Positions 48,746 to 57,716 of a stretch of DNA of 64,000 bases are shown here, piece after piece. The stretch is from Demequina globuliformis (GTDB taxonomy: Bacteria; Actinomycetota; Actinomycetes; Actinomycetales; Demequinaceae), in the NCBI RefSeq assembly GCF_000975155.1, contig NZ_BBRG01000001.1, positions 1,460,024 through 1,524,023 on the forward strand. The letters are read 5' to 3'. The number at the start of each line of letters is the position of its first letter. The first letter of the stretch is position 1. Under the pieces are notes generated by a model. The model was not told the origin of the DNA. It ran no database searches and saw nothing but the letters and a program-made list of their open reading frames with translations. A program made the translations under genes and the position numbers.

Positions 48746-49765
48746 TTAGGGGCGCGTATACCCGAGCCAGCCGAAATCGCGGAGCATGTCGCGCGTGCGC
48801 TCTTGGCTCAATCCGAGTCCGATAATCGTCTCGGGCATGAGTCGCGGCGCAGTCAGTTGGCGGTATCGCGAGCCGGGAGATTTCGACAGTGCAGATAGGG
48901 CACGGACGCGGGACATTTGCTGGTAGGCGACACCGCGAACCGTCGTGCCCTCGGTCGTGTAGGTGATGTTGCGCCCGTACTGTTGGGCCTTCTTCACGCC
49001 CGATGAATATGCGTTCACGATTTGATACGGGTCTGCATCGAACTCTGCATATGCGAGGGCGTTTGCCTTCGAGCCGAGCGCCTTCGCAAGCCCCTGCTCG
49101 TCAAGCGATCCGAGATATTCCCCGACGTCTGTCGTCAGGTCGCCGGCCACGTTCTCGGCAGCAGGGATATGCACGCAGTCGCACCCTGGATGCCGTTGGA
49201 ATCCCTGGCTCTTGCGGTAGTGCTTGCCCGCGAGAATCACACAACGTCCACATGACGGCGGCGTGAGTTGTCGCACCCATCCCGAAACCGGGCGGGCGTA
49301 GGACTCGAACCCCTCCATGCCGCGATGCGTGTCGGACAGGATCGTGCCAACAGCACCCGCAATCCACTCGCCTGCACGATGAAGTGCAACCGACTCAGAT
49401 GCGCCCGCCTTGACCTGCTTCTTGGCCTCCGTGACAGCGCCGTACATGAGGACCTCAGTCGGGCGACCGTCGCCAGCGGTGCCAACGTATGCGCCGGGGT
49501 CAATGTCAAACCGAGGCCGGTCGGCCTTCGCTTGGTCGGTAGCCTCAAGAATGGCCGGGATGTACGCCTGCGCCTGCCCGGAGATGCGAGCCTGAGCGGT
49601 GTTGGAAACCTCAATCAAGTCCGGCGCGATGGCTAGAAACGACGCATCGAAGTCGCTGCCCATGCGCCGCCACAGACGCTTAACTGCGGCAACGGCGGCC
49701 CCGTTTTCGGCGCGCTGGTCACGCGCGTAGTCAGACGCAACGCGGGGCAGCGACTGAATCGCCAC
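48746..49765 (-). CDS. Minor head protein (MuF/VG15-like)
   Basis: 339 residues. N-terminal helices, then a metal-binding-like centre, PPSCGRCVILAGKHYRKSQG followed by HPGCDCVHIP, characteristic of VG15-like phage head proteins. It probably sits inside the head near the portal. The C-terminus includes PRLMPETIIGLGLSQE. Begins 3 bp after the portal stop. Confidence 0.78.
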   Translation of the reverse strand: MAIQSLPRVASDYARDQRAENGAAVAAVKRLWRRMGSDFDASFLAIAPDLIEVSNTAQARISGQAQAYIPAILEATDQAKADRPRFDIDPGAYVGTAGDGRPTEVLMYGAVTEAKKQVKAGASESVALHRAGEWIAGAVGTILSDTHRGMEGFESYARPVSGWVRQLTPPSCGRCVILAGKHYRKSQGFQRHPGCDCVHIPAAENVAGDLTTDVGEYLGSLDEQGLAKALGSKANALAYAEFDADPYQIVNAYSSGVKKAQQYGRNITYTTEGTTVRGVAYQQMSRVRALSALSKSPGSRYRQLTAPRLMPETIIGLGLSQERTRDMLRDFGWLGYTRP

Positions 49766-49768
49766 GGG

Positions 49769-51130
49769 CTAGTCCTTGTCGCTCAGTCGAGACAGGTACG
49801 GGTCGGTGTTCTCAGCCTCACGCAAGGCCAGGGCGCGCGTCACCTTCTGCGGCGACCAGCCCAGCTCCTCATATGCCATCTCGGTCGGCAGCAGTCCGCG
49901 CCCGCTCTGGTCAGATGCGGCCCACATCTTCACGACCGCATCGGCGCGCGAGGCGTAGGTCGGCGTGCCCGCGTCGTACCACAGGCACTCCATCGCCTCG
50001 AGTTCGGGGTCGCGCTTGCCGGTCTTGATCTGCATGGCGATACGCATTGCTTCCTCGCGAGCGTTGCCCAAGACGACCTGATCGCGCTCGGCGCGCTTCA
50101 CGAGGCGGGCCTCGCGCGAACGAATCGCATCGGCACTTGCCGCGTCATCCGAGGAAAGTCCGAAGTAGTTCGGGGGCAGGCCGGTGACAGCCGAAGCCTG
50201 ACGCGCGTACAACGTCTGCATCGTGTCGAAGTTGCGCATGTCTGACGATGCGTACTGACCGAACTTGGTGTCGCTATTCGTCGCCGCATTAATGACGCCG
50301 AAGTAGGATTCCCAAACCGGAAGCGGCTTGCCATTTTCGTCGGCAAAGTCATTCTTGGACACGCCGGCCACCCATCGAGCAGGAACGGCGTGCGTCTCCT
50401 GCGCGACCTGAACGTTCGTGATGTTGCGCGCCGCTGCATCCGTCACCGGGATCACATCTGCCATAGCCGAAACGCCCTGATAGGTGCGGCCTGCCGGGAT
50501 TGTCGAGCGACGGCCACGGAACGATGGCACCACGGGCACGCGACCCAAGTTGTGATCGTTCTTGCTGACGATTTCCCAGATGCCGCCGTCGAGAGACAGC
50601 CAGTAGGTCACGTTCGGCAGATACAGCGTCGCCCGGTCGTCAGATTGCGAATCCGGCGTGCCCTTGTACAGTCGCAGCGCCGCCGTCACCTTGCGCGTGC
50701 GGGGGTCGCGGTCGGTAATGACCTGACGCGGCGACTCCACCGTAATCAGCGGCTCGCCCTCGCGCTCGTTCGCACCGACACAATGGAACGAGCGCCCGTA
50801 CACCTGATAGTCGAGCCGGGCGATGATGTCCTGCTCGTCCATGTCGTTTGCCTGCCACGTACGCCACAAGTCCGCGTCGCCCGTGTCGTTGCCAGGGAGT
50901 CGAAATCCCTTAACGTCCAGGCGGTCCGCAATCGCATCGGCAACCACTCGCGGCCAGTTCACGATCACGCGGAAGTTCTGCACCTCGGGAGGGATTGCAA
51001 GTCCGAGCTGGTCAAAGCGCTGCATGCCGTCGTAGTACCGGTCGAGCAGGTCCAGGTGACTGCGGACGGCGACTAGATCGCCCTTGAGCCGGTCGAAGAT
51101 TGCCTGATCCTCGGTCGTTAGTCGCGCCAC
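49769..51130 (-). CDS. Portal protein (SPP1 gp6-like)
   Basis: 453 residues. N-terminal LLDRYYDGMQ is the hallmark of this portal family; a clip/stem region follows, with DPRTRKVTAALRLY and ALNNKVAQ-like acidic segments, and a C-terminal helix region (ALREAENTDPYLSRL). The portal is the dodecameric DNA channel. Starts 11 bp after the terminase stop. Confidence 0.88.
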   Translation of the reverse strand: MARLTTEDQAIFDRLKGDLVAVRSHLDLLDRYYDGMQRFDQLGLAIPPEVQNFRVIVNWPRVVADAIADRLDVKGFRLPGNDTGDADLWRTWQANDMDEQDIIARLDYQVYGRSFHCVGANEREGEPLITVESPRQVITDRDPRTRKVTAALRLYKGTPDSQSDDRATLYLPNVTYWLSLDGGIWEIVSKNDHNLGRVPVVPSFRGRRSTIPAGRTYQGVSAMADVIPVTDAAARNITNVQVAQETHAVPARWVAGVSKNDFADENGKPLPVWESYFGVINAATNSDTKFGQYASSDMRNFDTMQTLYARQASAVTGLPPNYFGLSSDDAASADAIRSREARLVKRAERDQVVLGNAREEAMRIAMQIKTGKRDPELEAMECLWYDAGTPTYASRADAVVKMWAASDQSGRGLLPTEMAYEELGWSPQKVTRALALREAENTDPYLSRLSDKD

Positions 51131-51141
51131 GTTGAGGCCTC

Positions 51142-52746
51142 CTAACGTCGAAATACGATGACCTTGTTGTCAGTGGGTGCGCCCAGTGCGCGAATGTCCG
51201 CAGCGGCCTCATGCGCGAGCACGTCGGCCATGAGAATGTCGATCTTCTGCGTCTCAGCAGGCTTGCCGAGGATGTACTTGTCGCCGGGCTTGGCGACCTT
51301 GCGGGCCGCGAGTGCGTGGACCTTTGCCGTGGGGTCGCCGTCGTGAGACGTAAGCCCCTCGTGCGAGTCCTCCAAGTAGCGGGTGAGCGCCTGAAACATG
51401 CGCTCGATGCGGTTCGTTGGCCACATGACCACGACATCCTCGCCGAACTCCGATGCCCACTGGTCGGCTTGCGTCTCCCAATGGCGCGGGTCGATATAGA
51501 GTCGCTCGACCTTGTACCGGTCGAACATCTCGCGAACCGCGGCATCGACCTCGCCGCGTGGGATTCGCTCATTGGGCCACTCGGCAGGATTCCAGTGCGT
51601 CGGGCGAGAGTCAGGGCCGTACGTTGGCGTGAACCTGTAGCCGTCGATAGTCTCGGCGCGCAATGCAGTGTGGTCGCCCGAGCGGCTGCCGTCGAAGCCC
51701 AGCGAAATCCTGCGATCCGTTGATGGTGACTTAGCGCGCGTCTTGTCCCACAGTGCCTCGGGCATGAATGCGCCCAGGCCTTGTACGAGCTTGTTGCCAA
51801 AGAACCGCTCGGCCTGCGTCGGGTCCGTCTCCAATAGTTCCGCAGCCTCGGCCTCGATTGCGTCGAGGTCTACCCACGGCGCGCCCTCGTACACAAACTC
51901 GTGAATCTTGCGACGGTCGCGCTTGAGCCGGTAATTCAGGCCCGATGGCGGTCGCCGGTAGAACTTGTAGATGTCCTCGCGGCGCGACTCTTGCGTTTGC
52001 TGAGCGCGCGAATCGTCCATCGGGTCCCACGCATTCGTGGTTTCGATGGATCGGCCACCCATGCCGCCCAGGTTTCGGCCCATCGTCTGAGCAACCTTGA
52101 GCAGCCGGTTCCGCGCCGTATATAGGCCCGTCTCATCCATCACCGCAAAGTTGATCGGTGCGCCCAGCTTCGAGTTGGCCGAAGCCGTCACCGCATCAAT
52201 GCGACCCTCGTTCGGAAGCCGAATGAACCCCTCGCGCACGAGCATCTGGTCAGCAAGCGGGCCGCGACGGATCATCTGCTGCAAGGGACGGTAGATGTTG
52301 TCCACCTGGTCCTCGCTCGTGGCGAGCAACTGAATCAACGACGTGACGCGCGGCATGCCCATCGGCTCGCCGGGAAGGTACTCGTACTCGAAGTCGCACG
52401 GGCATCCGTGTTCCTGGCAGATGTACCATTCACCGCCCGTGGCATACCCGGCAAACAGGCATGGCCCGACTGCCTCGAACGCGGTGATCGACGCAGCCCA
52501 CGGCCCCTTGCCGAGCTTCTGCGGCCCGACCACCTGAGATCGGCGATACTCGAACGCCTGAGAAAGCAACGGCCTCGCGGGATTGAACGCGAGGTCCGGC
52601 TTCACGCGGTAGTGATTCACCGCACACTCGACCTGCCAGCCACGCCATTCGAGCGGCTTGCCAAGGTCGAAGCCGTCAGGGACTACACAGTGATGGCTAA
52701 CCCACTTGGCTGCAAGGAATCCGAGCGTCGGGAAGTCATCTTCCAT
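51142..52746 (-). CDS. Terminase large subunit
   Basis: 534 residues. ATPase domain with a Walker A-like VGPQKLGKGPWA (about 73-83) and Walker B INFAVMDETGLY. The nuclease domain has the Asp-containing strand SLGFDGSRSGDHTAL and a second acidic site in YIDPRHWE. It cuts concatemeric DNA and drives packaging into the head. Overlaps the preceding gene by 11 bp. Confidence 0.92.
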   Translation of the reverse strand: MEDDFPTLGFLAAKWVSHHCVVPDGFDLGKPLEWRGWQVECAVNHYRVKPDLAFNPARPLLSQAFEYRRSQVVGPQKLGKGPWAASITAFEAVGPCLFAGYATGGEWYICQEHGCPCDFEYEYLPGEPMGMPRVTSLIQLLATSEDQVDNIYRPLQQMIRRGPLADQMLVREGFIRLPNEGRIDAVTASANSKLGAPINFAVMDETGLYTARNRLLKVAQTMGRNLGGMGGRSIETTNAWDPMDDSRAQQTQESRREDIYKFYRRPPSGLNYRLKRDRRKIHEFVYEGAPWVDLDAIEAEAAELLETDPTQAERFFGNKLVQGLGAFMPEALWDKTRAKSPSTDRRISLGFDGSRSGDHTALRAETIDGYRFTPTYGPDSRPTHWNPAEWPNERIPRGEVDAAVREMFDRYKVERLYIDPRHWETQADQWASEFGEDVVVMWPTNRIERMFQALTRYLEDSHEGLTSHDGDPTAKVHALAARKVAKPGDKYILGKPAETQKIDILMADVLAHEAAADIRALGAPTDNKVIVFRR

Positions 52747-53212
52747 CGCTCACAGTCCGCAACTCGGCGCGCGGGTCATACCCGGCCATTGGCGCTTCCG
52801 GCGTGCGCTCAGTGCGCTTGGCGGCAACCTCATCGGCGACGATCCGATAGCCAGCCTCGACCAGTCCAGCGTTCGAGAACATGCACTTGTCGTCTAGCCG
52901 AAACTTCGCGGCCCACAAGGCGGCCTTGGCGTCAGGATCCTCGAGCATCGACTTGACGCGGCACCACTCGGCCACATGCGGGATGCGCCACGACTCCTGC
53001 GGCGTAATCCAAGCGGCAGCCTGGGGAGTGGTCCAAGCCCACGCCCACCAGTGCCGCTCGCGTGCGGTCGGGTTCGGGGCAGGGAATTCGGGAACATCGC
53101 CGCCGTAGCCCTCAGCGGGCAGCGGGGAGAACGACAGCCCGCGTGCGTCCGAGCGCCCAGAGCGCGGGTCGGCGGGAGGGCCAGAACGGTTGCGTGCGCC
53201 ACCAGAGGGCAT
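52736..53212 (-). CDS. Terminase small subunit-like protein
   Basis: 158 residues. Basic Gly/Pro-rich N-terminus, a Trp-rich middle (RHWWAWAWTTPQAAAWI) and the helix EDPDAKAALWAAKFRLDD. Position immediately before the large terminase and coupling by overlap support a small-terminase role in DNA recognition. The Trp-rich motif is shared with actinophage proteins annotated this way. ATG 53212 chosen for its AGGTGAT site; GTG 53221 is an alternative. Confidence 0.6.
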   Translation of the reverse strand: MPSGGARNRSGPPADPRSGRSDARGLSFSPLPAEGYGGDVPEFPAPNPTARERHWWAWAWTTPQAAAWITPQESWRIPHVAEWCRVKSMLEDPDAKAALWAAKFRLDDKCMFSNAGLVEAGYRIVADEVAAKRTERTPEAPMAGYDPRAELRTVSDGR

Positions 53213-53270
53213 GAAGATCACCTGTCTCTCGCCGCATCGCGCGGTCGGACCCCTCGCGTCGCGCGAGGGG

Positions 53271-54002
53271 CTAGGCAGTGAGCGCTAGGCTCGTAAGGTG
53301 CGAAATCTTGGGGTGGAGTGAACGCAAGGGAAGCCCCCGACGCCTGCGATCTGCCGCCCACTCCGACATGGACAGTTCGCGTTTGTCGCCGTTGCACTTC
53401 TGGCAGGACGGAACGATGTTGTGAATCGAGTTCGAGCCGCCAACGCTCAGTGCAACTACGTGATCCGGCTCAATGTCGGCAAGGGGAAAGTATTCGTGGC
53501 AGTAGGCGCACACTCGACCAATGTCGCGGTAGACGCTCGCGACCTCGGACCACGTGTACGTGCCGGGCGCTGCATACTCTCGTGCCCGGCGGCGCATGTT
53601 CTTGGCGGCGCGCTTGCATGGCATTGAACACACGATGGCGTCGTGGCGCTTGGTCCAGAACTGCTCGCCGCACCACCCGCAGTCGATGTATCGCCACCTC
53701 ATGACGGCATCCATCTCCGCGTCGATTGCATCAGGAAGATCGTTCGTCACGGCGGCAATCTCGCGAACCTCCGCGCGCTTTGCCTTGAGCTCGGCGTTTC
53801 GGCGCGCACTCCGCTCGCGCTCTTTGGCCACCTTCGCCGGGTCGAGCCTGTCGCGTTCGCGAGCAGCACGGCGACGGGCTGCATCTTCGGCGGGATCGCC
53901 GTGGCGCTCGGGGCAGTACGCCCGGTTGTAGTGCGCGGCGCATAGTCCACGGGCGCGAAACGGCTTGTCACAATCGGGCAGCGAGCAGGTACGCTTACTC
54001 AC
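53271..54002 (-). CDS. HNH endonuclease upstream of the terminase
   Basis: 243 residues. N-terminal zinc module of the pattern CSLPDCDKPFRARGLCAAH as in the HNH protein at 42792, a highly charged helical linker, a second CxxC (DCGWCGEQF) and a C-terminal HNH domain (CAYCHEYFPL, IEPDHVVAL, HNIVPSCQKCNGDK). GTG 54002 has AAGGAG 7 nt upstream; the ATG at 54017 lacks a ribosome site. HNH nucleases near terminase genes often assist cos cleavage or act as homing endonucleases. Confidence 0.82.
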   Translation of the reverse strand: MSKRTCSLPDCDKPFRARGLCAAHYNRAYCPERHGDPAEDAARRRAARERDRLDPAKVAKERERSARRNAELKAKRAEVREIAAVTNDLPDAIDAEMDAVMRWRYIDCGWCGEQFWTKRHDAIVCSMPCKRAAKNMRRRAREYAAPGTYTWSEVASVYRDIGRVCAYCHEYFPLADIEPDHVVALSVGGSNSIHNIVPSCQKCNGDKRELSMSEWAADRRRRGLPLRSLHPKISHLTSLALTA

Positions 54003-54063
54003 GTCGAACTCCTTCATAGTTCGGCCATGCCCCCGGTCTGTTAGCGCAGATGCGGGGGTCTGA

Positions 54064-54092
54064 TATTTACTTTTGCTTTACCTTTGGAACAA
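54064..54092 (-). promoter_or_regulatory. Candidate sigma-70-type promoter of the late operon
   Basis: On the minus strand TTGTTC (54092-54087) and TAAATA (54069-54064) are separated by 17 bp. The block lies in an AT-rich island in otherwise GC-rich DNA, about 62 bp before the HNH gene that leads the terminase-structural operon. Sequence match only; activity not shown. Confidence 0.45.
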
Positions 54093-54227
54093 TCTGAACC
54101 CTGTTTTTGGGCGAGACGCCTGCCCGGCGGGCTAGAGTGCGACCGGGGGGTCGGGGTTGGCCCCTGGGCCTTTGCCTTCGCTTTACTCGTGAAGTTGCGT
54201 TCGCGAAGCAAGTTCGAGCGTCGAAAC

Positions 54228-54572
54228 TCAATCGACCTTGGCGTTGGACGCAGCCGCGCCTCGCCTGCCACCGTCGCTGGTGTTGCATGCCACGTGTGCC
54301 GGGCCTCGGTACGCCATGCGGTCGGGCGTGTGGTCGAGGTGCCAGTTAGTGCCAGTCACGCGCAGTCCGCACAGCGAGCAGCGAATGATCTCGCCAGCGT
54401 CGATGCGTGCCTGCCATGACCTCCGGGCCTTCTGGTGCCGGTATCCGTACCCGCGCTGGGTACTGGTGCCCCGTCGCAGCTCGTACTCACGGGCATGCTT
54501 GGGGCAGTAGCGTTCGCCGCCCGTCAAGACCACAGGGCAACGCTCGCCGGGACAGCGACGACCAGCAGGCAT
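54228..54572 (-). CDS. Small HNH endonuclease
   Basis: 114 residues. N-terminal zinc segment (CPGERCPVVLTGGERYCPKH), basic YGYRHQKARRSWQARIDAG, then CSLCGLRVTG and NWHLDHTPDRM with the catalytic His/Asp pair, ending HVACNTSDGGRRG. Standard small phage HNH form, usually encoded just before terS-terL. ATG 54572 has a GGAGGG site. Confidence 0.82.
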   Translation of the reverse strand: MPAGRRCPGERCPVVLTGGERYCPKHAREYELRRGTSTQRGYGYRHQKARRSWQARIDAGEIIRCSLCGLRVTGTNWHLDHTPDRMAYRGPAHVACNTSDGGRRGAAASNAKVD

Positions 54573-54950
54573 CGCACCCTCCCAGGGTCCACGCCCGCGC
54601 ACTCGCCAGCCTGTCTCGTGTTGGTGGGCGCTGGGTGCCGGGCGGGAAGTCTGACGCACAGCAACCGCGCCCCTGCCGCGTAGACCGAGGTCATTCGCTG
54701 GAGTGGTGGCGCAGGGGCCGCGGTGCTGGCTGGCTCAATCGACCACGCACGGAGATTGAGCGTCCGTCGCCAACCACGACGGAAGCCTGTGGGGTTGATG
54801 TCAGCCCATCAACGTTGAGGGCTAGATACACGAAAGCCCCGACCGGTTGGGCCAGGGCTTTCGTTCGGCGGGGTGTAGAGACACCTCTGCCACTGCACCT
54901 AAGCGTGACACATGGGCGCGGGCGTGCGCAAGCGACACGCGCCGAGCACT
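54573..54950 (-). other. Intergenic region between early and late blocks
   Basis: 378 bp without a convincing gene. It holds the terminator-like hairpin at 54831-54863 and a small stem GGTGT-AGAG-ACACC at 54872-54885. An open frame across 54691-54954 lacks a ribosome site and has an implausible composition. Confidence 0.5.
54831..54863 (-). terminator. Terminator-like hairpin ending the early operon
   Basis: Arms CGAAAGCCC (54831-54839) and GGGCTTTCG (54855-54863), 9-bp perfect stem, 15-nt loop. It lies about 90 bp after the stop of the last early gene. No long T-run, so efficiency is uncertain. Confidence 0.6.
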
Positions 54951-55148
54951 TCAACGCAATCGCTTGACCATTGTGTCGACCTCACGCAGGTGATCAAGGA
55001 GGAACTGCCCGAGCGCGGCGCGGCGCGCCATGTTTTCGAGGTAGTCGTTTCCGGGATCGAGGTCGCGCTTCGTGCCCCGGGTCCGCTTTGAGAGCTCTCG
55101 TGCGAATCGCGCGACTTCGTCGTCGGCCTTGCCGTCTTCGCCGGTCAT
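54951..55148 (-). CDS. Small charged phage protein
   Basis: 65 residues, strongly charged (DDEVARFARELSKRTRGTKRD), helical. Coupled by ATGA to the preceding gene; last gene of the early block. Unknown function; the composition would suit a small DNA- or protein-binding factor. Confidence 0.6.
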   Translation of the reverse strand: MTGEDGKADDEVARFARELSKRTRGTKRDLDPGNDYLENMARRAALGQFLLDHLREVDTMVKRLR

Positions 55149-55978
55149 GCCACCACCTCGATTCCGGCCAAGTCGAGCGCATCGCTCAATCGGAACATCT
55201 CGGGCTCTCGGATCACAGGCACCAGCCTCTCACGCTGGATCCACTTTCGGAACAGTGCTGGCGCGAGGCGTTTCATGCCGTGGGGCCGTGCCATGTTGAC
55301 GGCGACGCGTAGTTCGTCGCGGCGCATGAGTCGGGTGGACATGGCGCGCACGACCTGTTCGCGGAGGTCGCGGGCGTCGTGGCCTTGGTCGCATTCGACG
55401 CATCGTGCCACCTTGTCGCTGCTGGCGAGGTAGACGTCGCCCTGGCAGTCGAATGCCATGCATGGGCCCATGAAGCGTGGCGGGGTGGGGCGGACGATGA
55501 GCCCGACGACTTTGCGCCTGACCTTGTCGGCGGTGTCGCAGTAGTCGAGTGCTACTCGCTGCCAGTGACCCTCCGGCATGCCCTCGATTTGCTTGCGATG
55601 CTGCACCCATCGTTCGTCGTCGTCGCTGGTCCAGTGTCCGTGGCGTTGGGCGATGTCTCGGAGTCGGCTCTCGGTGTCGGCGGGTGGCGTGTAGTCAGGC
55701 GTTTCGTCCATGAGTGCCGATGCGTAGAACCAGGCCCAGTCTTCGATTTCGGCGATCAGGTCGGATGCGATGAGCGAGATGGGCGGCTTTGACCCTGGTG
55801 CGGTGCGCACGCCGTCACCACCGCCCGATGTGGGGGCCAGGTATGCCTTGAGTGCTGGGTATGCGGCGGCGATGTCGAGCCATTCGTCTCGGGCGTGCTC
55901 AGCCATTGTCAGGCAGGGCGCGGGGATGTTGCAGGTTTCGCAGATCCCGTTCTTCGCGTAGTGCTTGGCCTCGGTCAC
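55145..55978 (-). CDS. Early phage protein with zinc knuckle and HTH-like C-terminus
   Basis: 277 residues. An N-terminal knuckle (GICETCNIPAPC), a helical middle, a second Cys cluster (GPCMAFDCQGDVYL and ARCVECDQGHD), and a C-terminal winged-helix-like end (RKWIQRERLVPVIREP, then FRLSDALDLAG). Likely DNA-binding. GTG 55978 overlaps the upstream stop (GTGA) and has an AAGGAG site; longer upstream readings are antisense to other genes. Confidence 0.68.
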   Translation of the reverse strand: MTEAKHYAKNGICETCNIPAPCLTMAEHARDEWLDIAAAYPALKAYLAPTSGGGDGVRTAPGSKPPISLIASDLIAEIEDWAWFYASALMDETPDYTPPADTESRLRDIAQRHGHWTSDDDERWVQHRKQIEGMPEGHWQRVALDYCDTADKVRRKVVGLIVRPTPPRFMGPCMAFDCQGDVYLASSDKVARCVECDQGHDARDLREQVVRAMSTRLMRRDELRVAVNMARPHGMKRLAPALFRKWIQRERLVPVIREPEMFRLSDALDLAGIEVVA

Positions 55979-56181
55979 CACGAGACTCCTTTCGTGCGCT
56001 TCTTGGTGGGCTTGGTGTTCTTGGTGGTGTGCCAGGCGTCGCAGTAGGGGCACTGGTATGGCCTGAGTCGTGGCGCGCGCTTGGGCTTGGTGGATCGCCA
56101 TTGGTGGATGTGCTCGTCGACCTCTTGGCGGGTGCGCATGGCTTTGAGCGTGATGGGGCAGCGGGGGAGCGGGTCGGTCAT
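55975..56181 (-). CDS. Zinc-ribbon microprotein
   Basis: 68 residues, very basic. The core RPYQCPYCDAWHTTKNTK is a CxxC...H knuckle common in actinophage early genes. Overlaps both neighbours by 4 bp. Function unknown. Confidence 0.65.
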   Translation of the reverse strand: MTDPLPRCPITLKAMRTRQEVDEHIHQWRSTKPKRAPRLRPYQCPYCDAWHTTKNTKPTKKRTKGVSW

Positions 56182-56981
56182 TGGCGGGGCTCCTTCGCGG
56201 CGCTGAACGCCTCTCGCACGTGAGCCGGCATGCCCACCGACTCAACGTGGTGGCAGGTGCGTCCGTTGTCGAGTCGTCCGTTCGGGCCGCACATGTCGCA
56301 GGCGTCGATGGCTTCCTGCTTGAGTGCGGCATCACGTCGCGCTGCGGACGATGCGGCTTGGGACTTCTCGCGGGCATCCTCCGCCTGGGCCTTCTCGATT
56401 GCGACGGCACATCCTCGGCACGGACGCGCAGCGTCGTGCTTCCGTCCACATGGCTGAATGTCGGGGGCGGTCGATTCCTCGCGCGTTACGGAAGTCTCTT
56501 TCCCTACGAAAGGTGAGTTAGTAGTAGGGGGACGGGACGGGTCGGGACGGGTCGGGACGGGAGAGGCGTACGGGTCCGTACGTACGCCGGTGTCATGCTG
56601 TTCGTACGTTGTTACAGGTGCGGTATCTACCTGGGGTTTCTTGCCGCTCTTGCGTGCGCGCCACTCGGCCACGCGCGCTCTCTCGTCCTCGCGTTTCTGC
56701 TCAACATCAGCCTTGGTCGGCTGATACTTCGCCCAGTTGATGAACTGGTAGCCGGCTTTCGTGCGCTTCCACATGCGCGCATCGACCAGCGTTTCGGCCC
56801 CGTCAAGGGTGCCGACGAACGACTCGACGATGCCGCGCGGGATCTTGCCGTCGGTGAGGTGTTGCGTGCTCCATGTTCCGCACGCGACCCATGTTCCGAG
56901 CGCGAGTCCTCTCTCGCTCAGCAGCATCATGAGCACCTTTTCGTCGCTCATGAGCGTGTCCGTCACTTTGAACCACGGCAT
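56178..56981 (-). CDS. Replication-initiation-like protein
   Basis: 267 residues. The N-terminal winged-helix-like domain (WFKVTDTLMSDEKVLMMLLS; GTWVACGTWSTQHLTDGKIP) is found in phage replisome-organiser proteins. A Pro/Thr/Arg-rich low-complexity linker (about 130-170) follows, and the C-terminal part has a Cys-rich CGRKHDAARPCRGC and a second CDMCGPNG. The start overlaps the RusA-like stop (TGATG). Replication initiation is likely but not proved. Confidence 0.62.
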   Translation of the reverse strand: MPWFKVTDTLMSDEKVLMMLLSERGLALGTWVACGTWSTQHLTDGKIPRGIVESFVGTLDGAETLVDARMWKRTKAGYQFINWAKYQPTKADVEQKREDERARVAEWRARKSGKKPQVDTAPVTTYEQHDTGVRTDPYASPVPTRPDPSRPPTTNSPFVGKETSVTREESTAPDIQPCGRKHDAARPCRGCAVAIEKAQAEDAREKSQAASSAARRDAALKQEAIDACDMCGPNGRLDNGRTCHHVESVGMPAHVREAFSAAKEPRQ

Positions 56982-57349
56982 CAGTCGCTCACCTCCTGCA
57001 TCTCTAGTCGCACGGTGTGGTGTCCTTTCGGGGCCTTGACCGAATCGCGGCGCATGTCGGGGCCGATTACCCACTCGTGGCTGTCCTCAACGAGCAGTCC
57101 AGCGGCCACGAGCCCATCGATTGCCGCCTTGACGGTCGGGTACGCATTCGCGGGATCTGCCTTGCCGTTGGCGGCGTATCCGACGTGGGCGACGATGCGC
57201 ACTGGCTTTGCATAGGGCCTGAAGCAGCGCCCTTCCGACCATGCGAGTTCGCGGATCCATGCCGTGCGCTTGGCTTTGGGGGCCCAGTGGAGGCGTTGGT
57301 TCGAGCTGAGCCATTGGGTGTTGGGGATGAGCAGGGTGATGGTCGTCAT
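56981..57349 (-). CDS. RusA-like Holliday junction resolvase
   Basis: 122 residues. The pattern ADPANAYPTVKAAIDGLV then VEDSHEWV matches RusA, with its acidic catalytic residues (Asp in DPAN, Asp in AAIDGL, Asp in EDS). RusA resolves recombination intermediates of phage DNA. An N-terminal basic WAPKAKRTAW segment could bind the junction. Confidence 0.75.
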   Translation of the reverse strand: MTTITLLIPNTQWLSSNQRLHWAPKAKRTAWIRELAWSEGRCFRPYAKPVRIVAHVGYAANGKADPANAYPTVKAAIDGLVAAGLLVEDSHEWVIGPDMRRDSVKAPKGHHTVRLEMQEVSD

Positions 57350-57354
57350 GGGCG

Positions 57355-57531
57355 TCACCTTTGGATCCCAAACAGTCGATCCGCCTGCTTCTGTCGGCAG
57401 GCGAGGCAGAGTCCGTTTGCAACGAACCTGGACGCGTGGCCACACCGGTTGCAGTGGCTCATGATTGCGGAGTGTTTCCAGCCGCACAGTGAGCAGTCGA
57501 TGATGGGGACGCCGGTGGGGGTGGTGGTCAC
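57355..57531 (-). CDS. Double zinc-knuckle microprotein
   Basis: 58 residues with CSLCGWKH, HCNRCGHA and CLACRQKQ; three CxxC pairs. GTG 57531 overlaps the upstream stop (GTGA). Probably metal-binding. Function unknown. Confidence 0.6.
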   Translation of the reverse strand: MTTTPTGVPIIDCSLCGWKHSAIMSHCNRCGHASRFVANGLCLACRQKQADRLFGIQR

Positions 57532-57716
57532 TGGTCGGCCCCTTCGTGTTGCTCGCGTCCGTCGAGGCTGTGGTGGAGGATGTGCCAGTTCATCTCGCCC
57601 GTCTCGGCCTTGATCGGTTCGATGGTTGGACCGCATGCGCAGTCGTCGCCCTCCGTCTCGTGTTCGATGAGGTCGTTCACGGGGTAGGTGTGAACGATGC
57701 CGGGGTGCGCGCTCAC
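57528..57716 (-). CDS. Small acidic phage protein
   Basis: 62 residues; a CACGP motif and the helix GEMNWHILHHSLDGREQHE. Both ends are GTGA couplings, so it is probably real. Function unknown. Confidence 0.55.
   Translation of the reverse strand: MSAHPGIVHTYPVNDLIEHETEGDDCACGPTIEPIKAETGEMNWHILHHSLDGREQHEGADQ

Noticed and set aside
54691-54954. Open frame of 87 codons on the minus strand
   Set aside because: No ribosome site, Arg/Pro/Ser-rich composition, and it covers a terminator-like hairpin.
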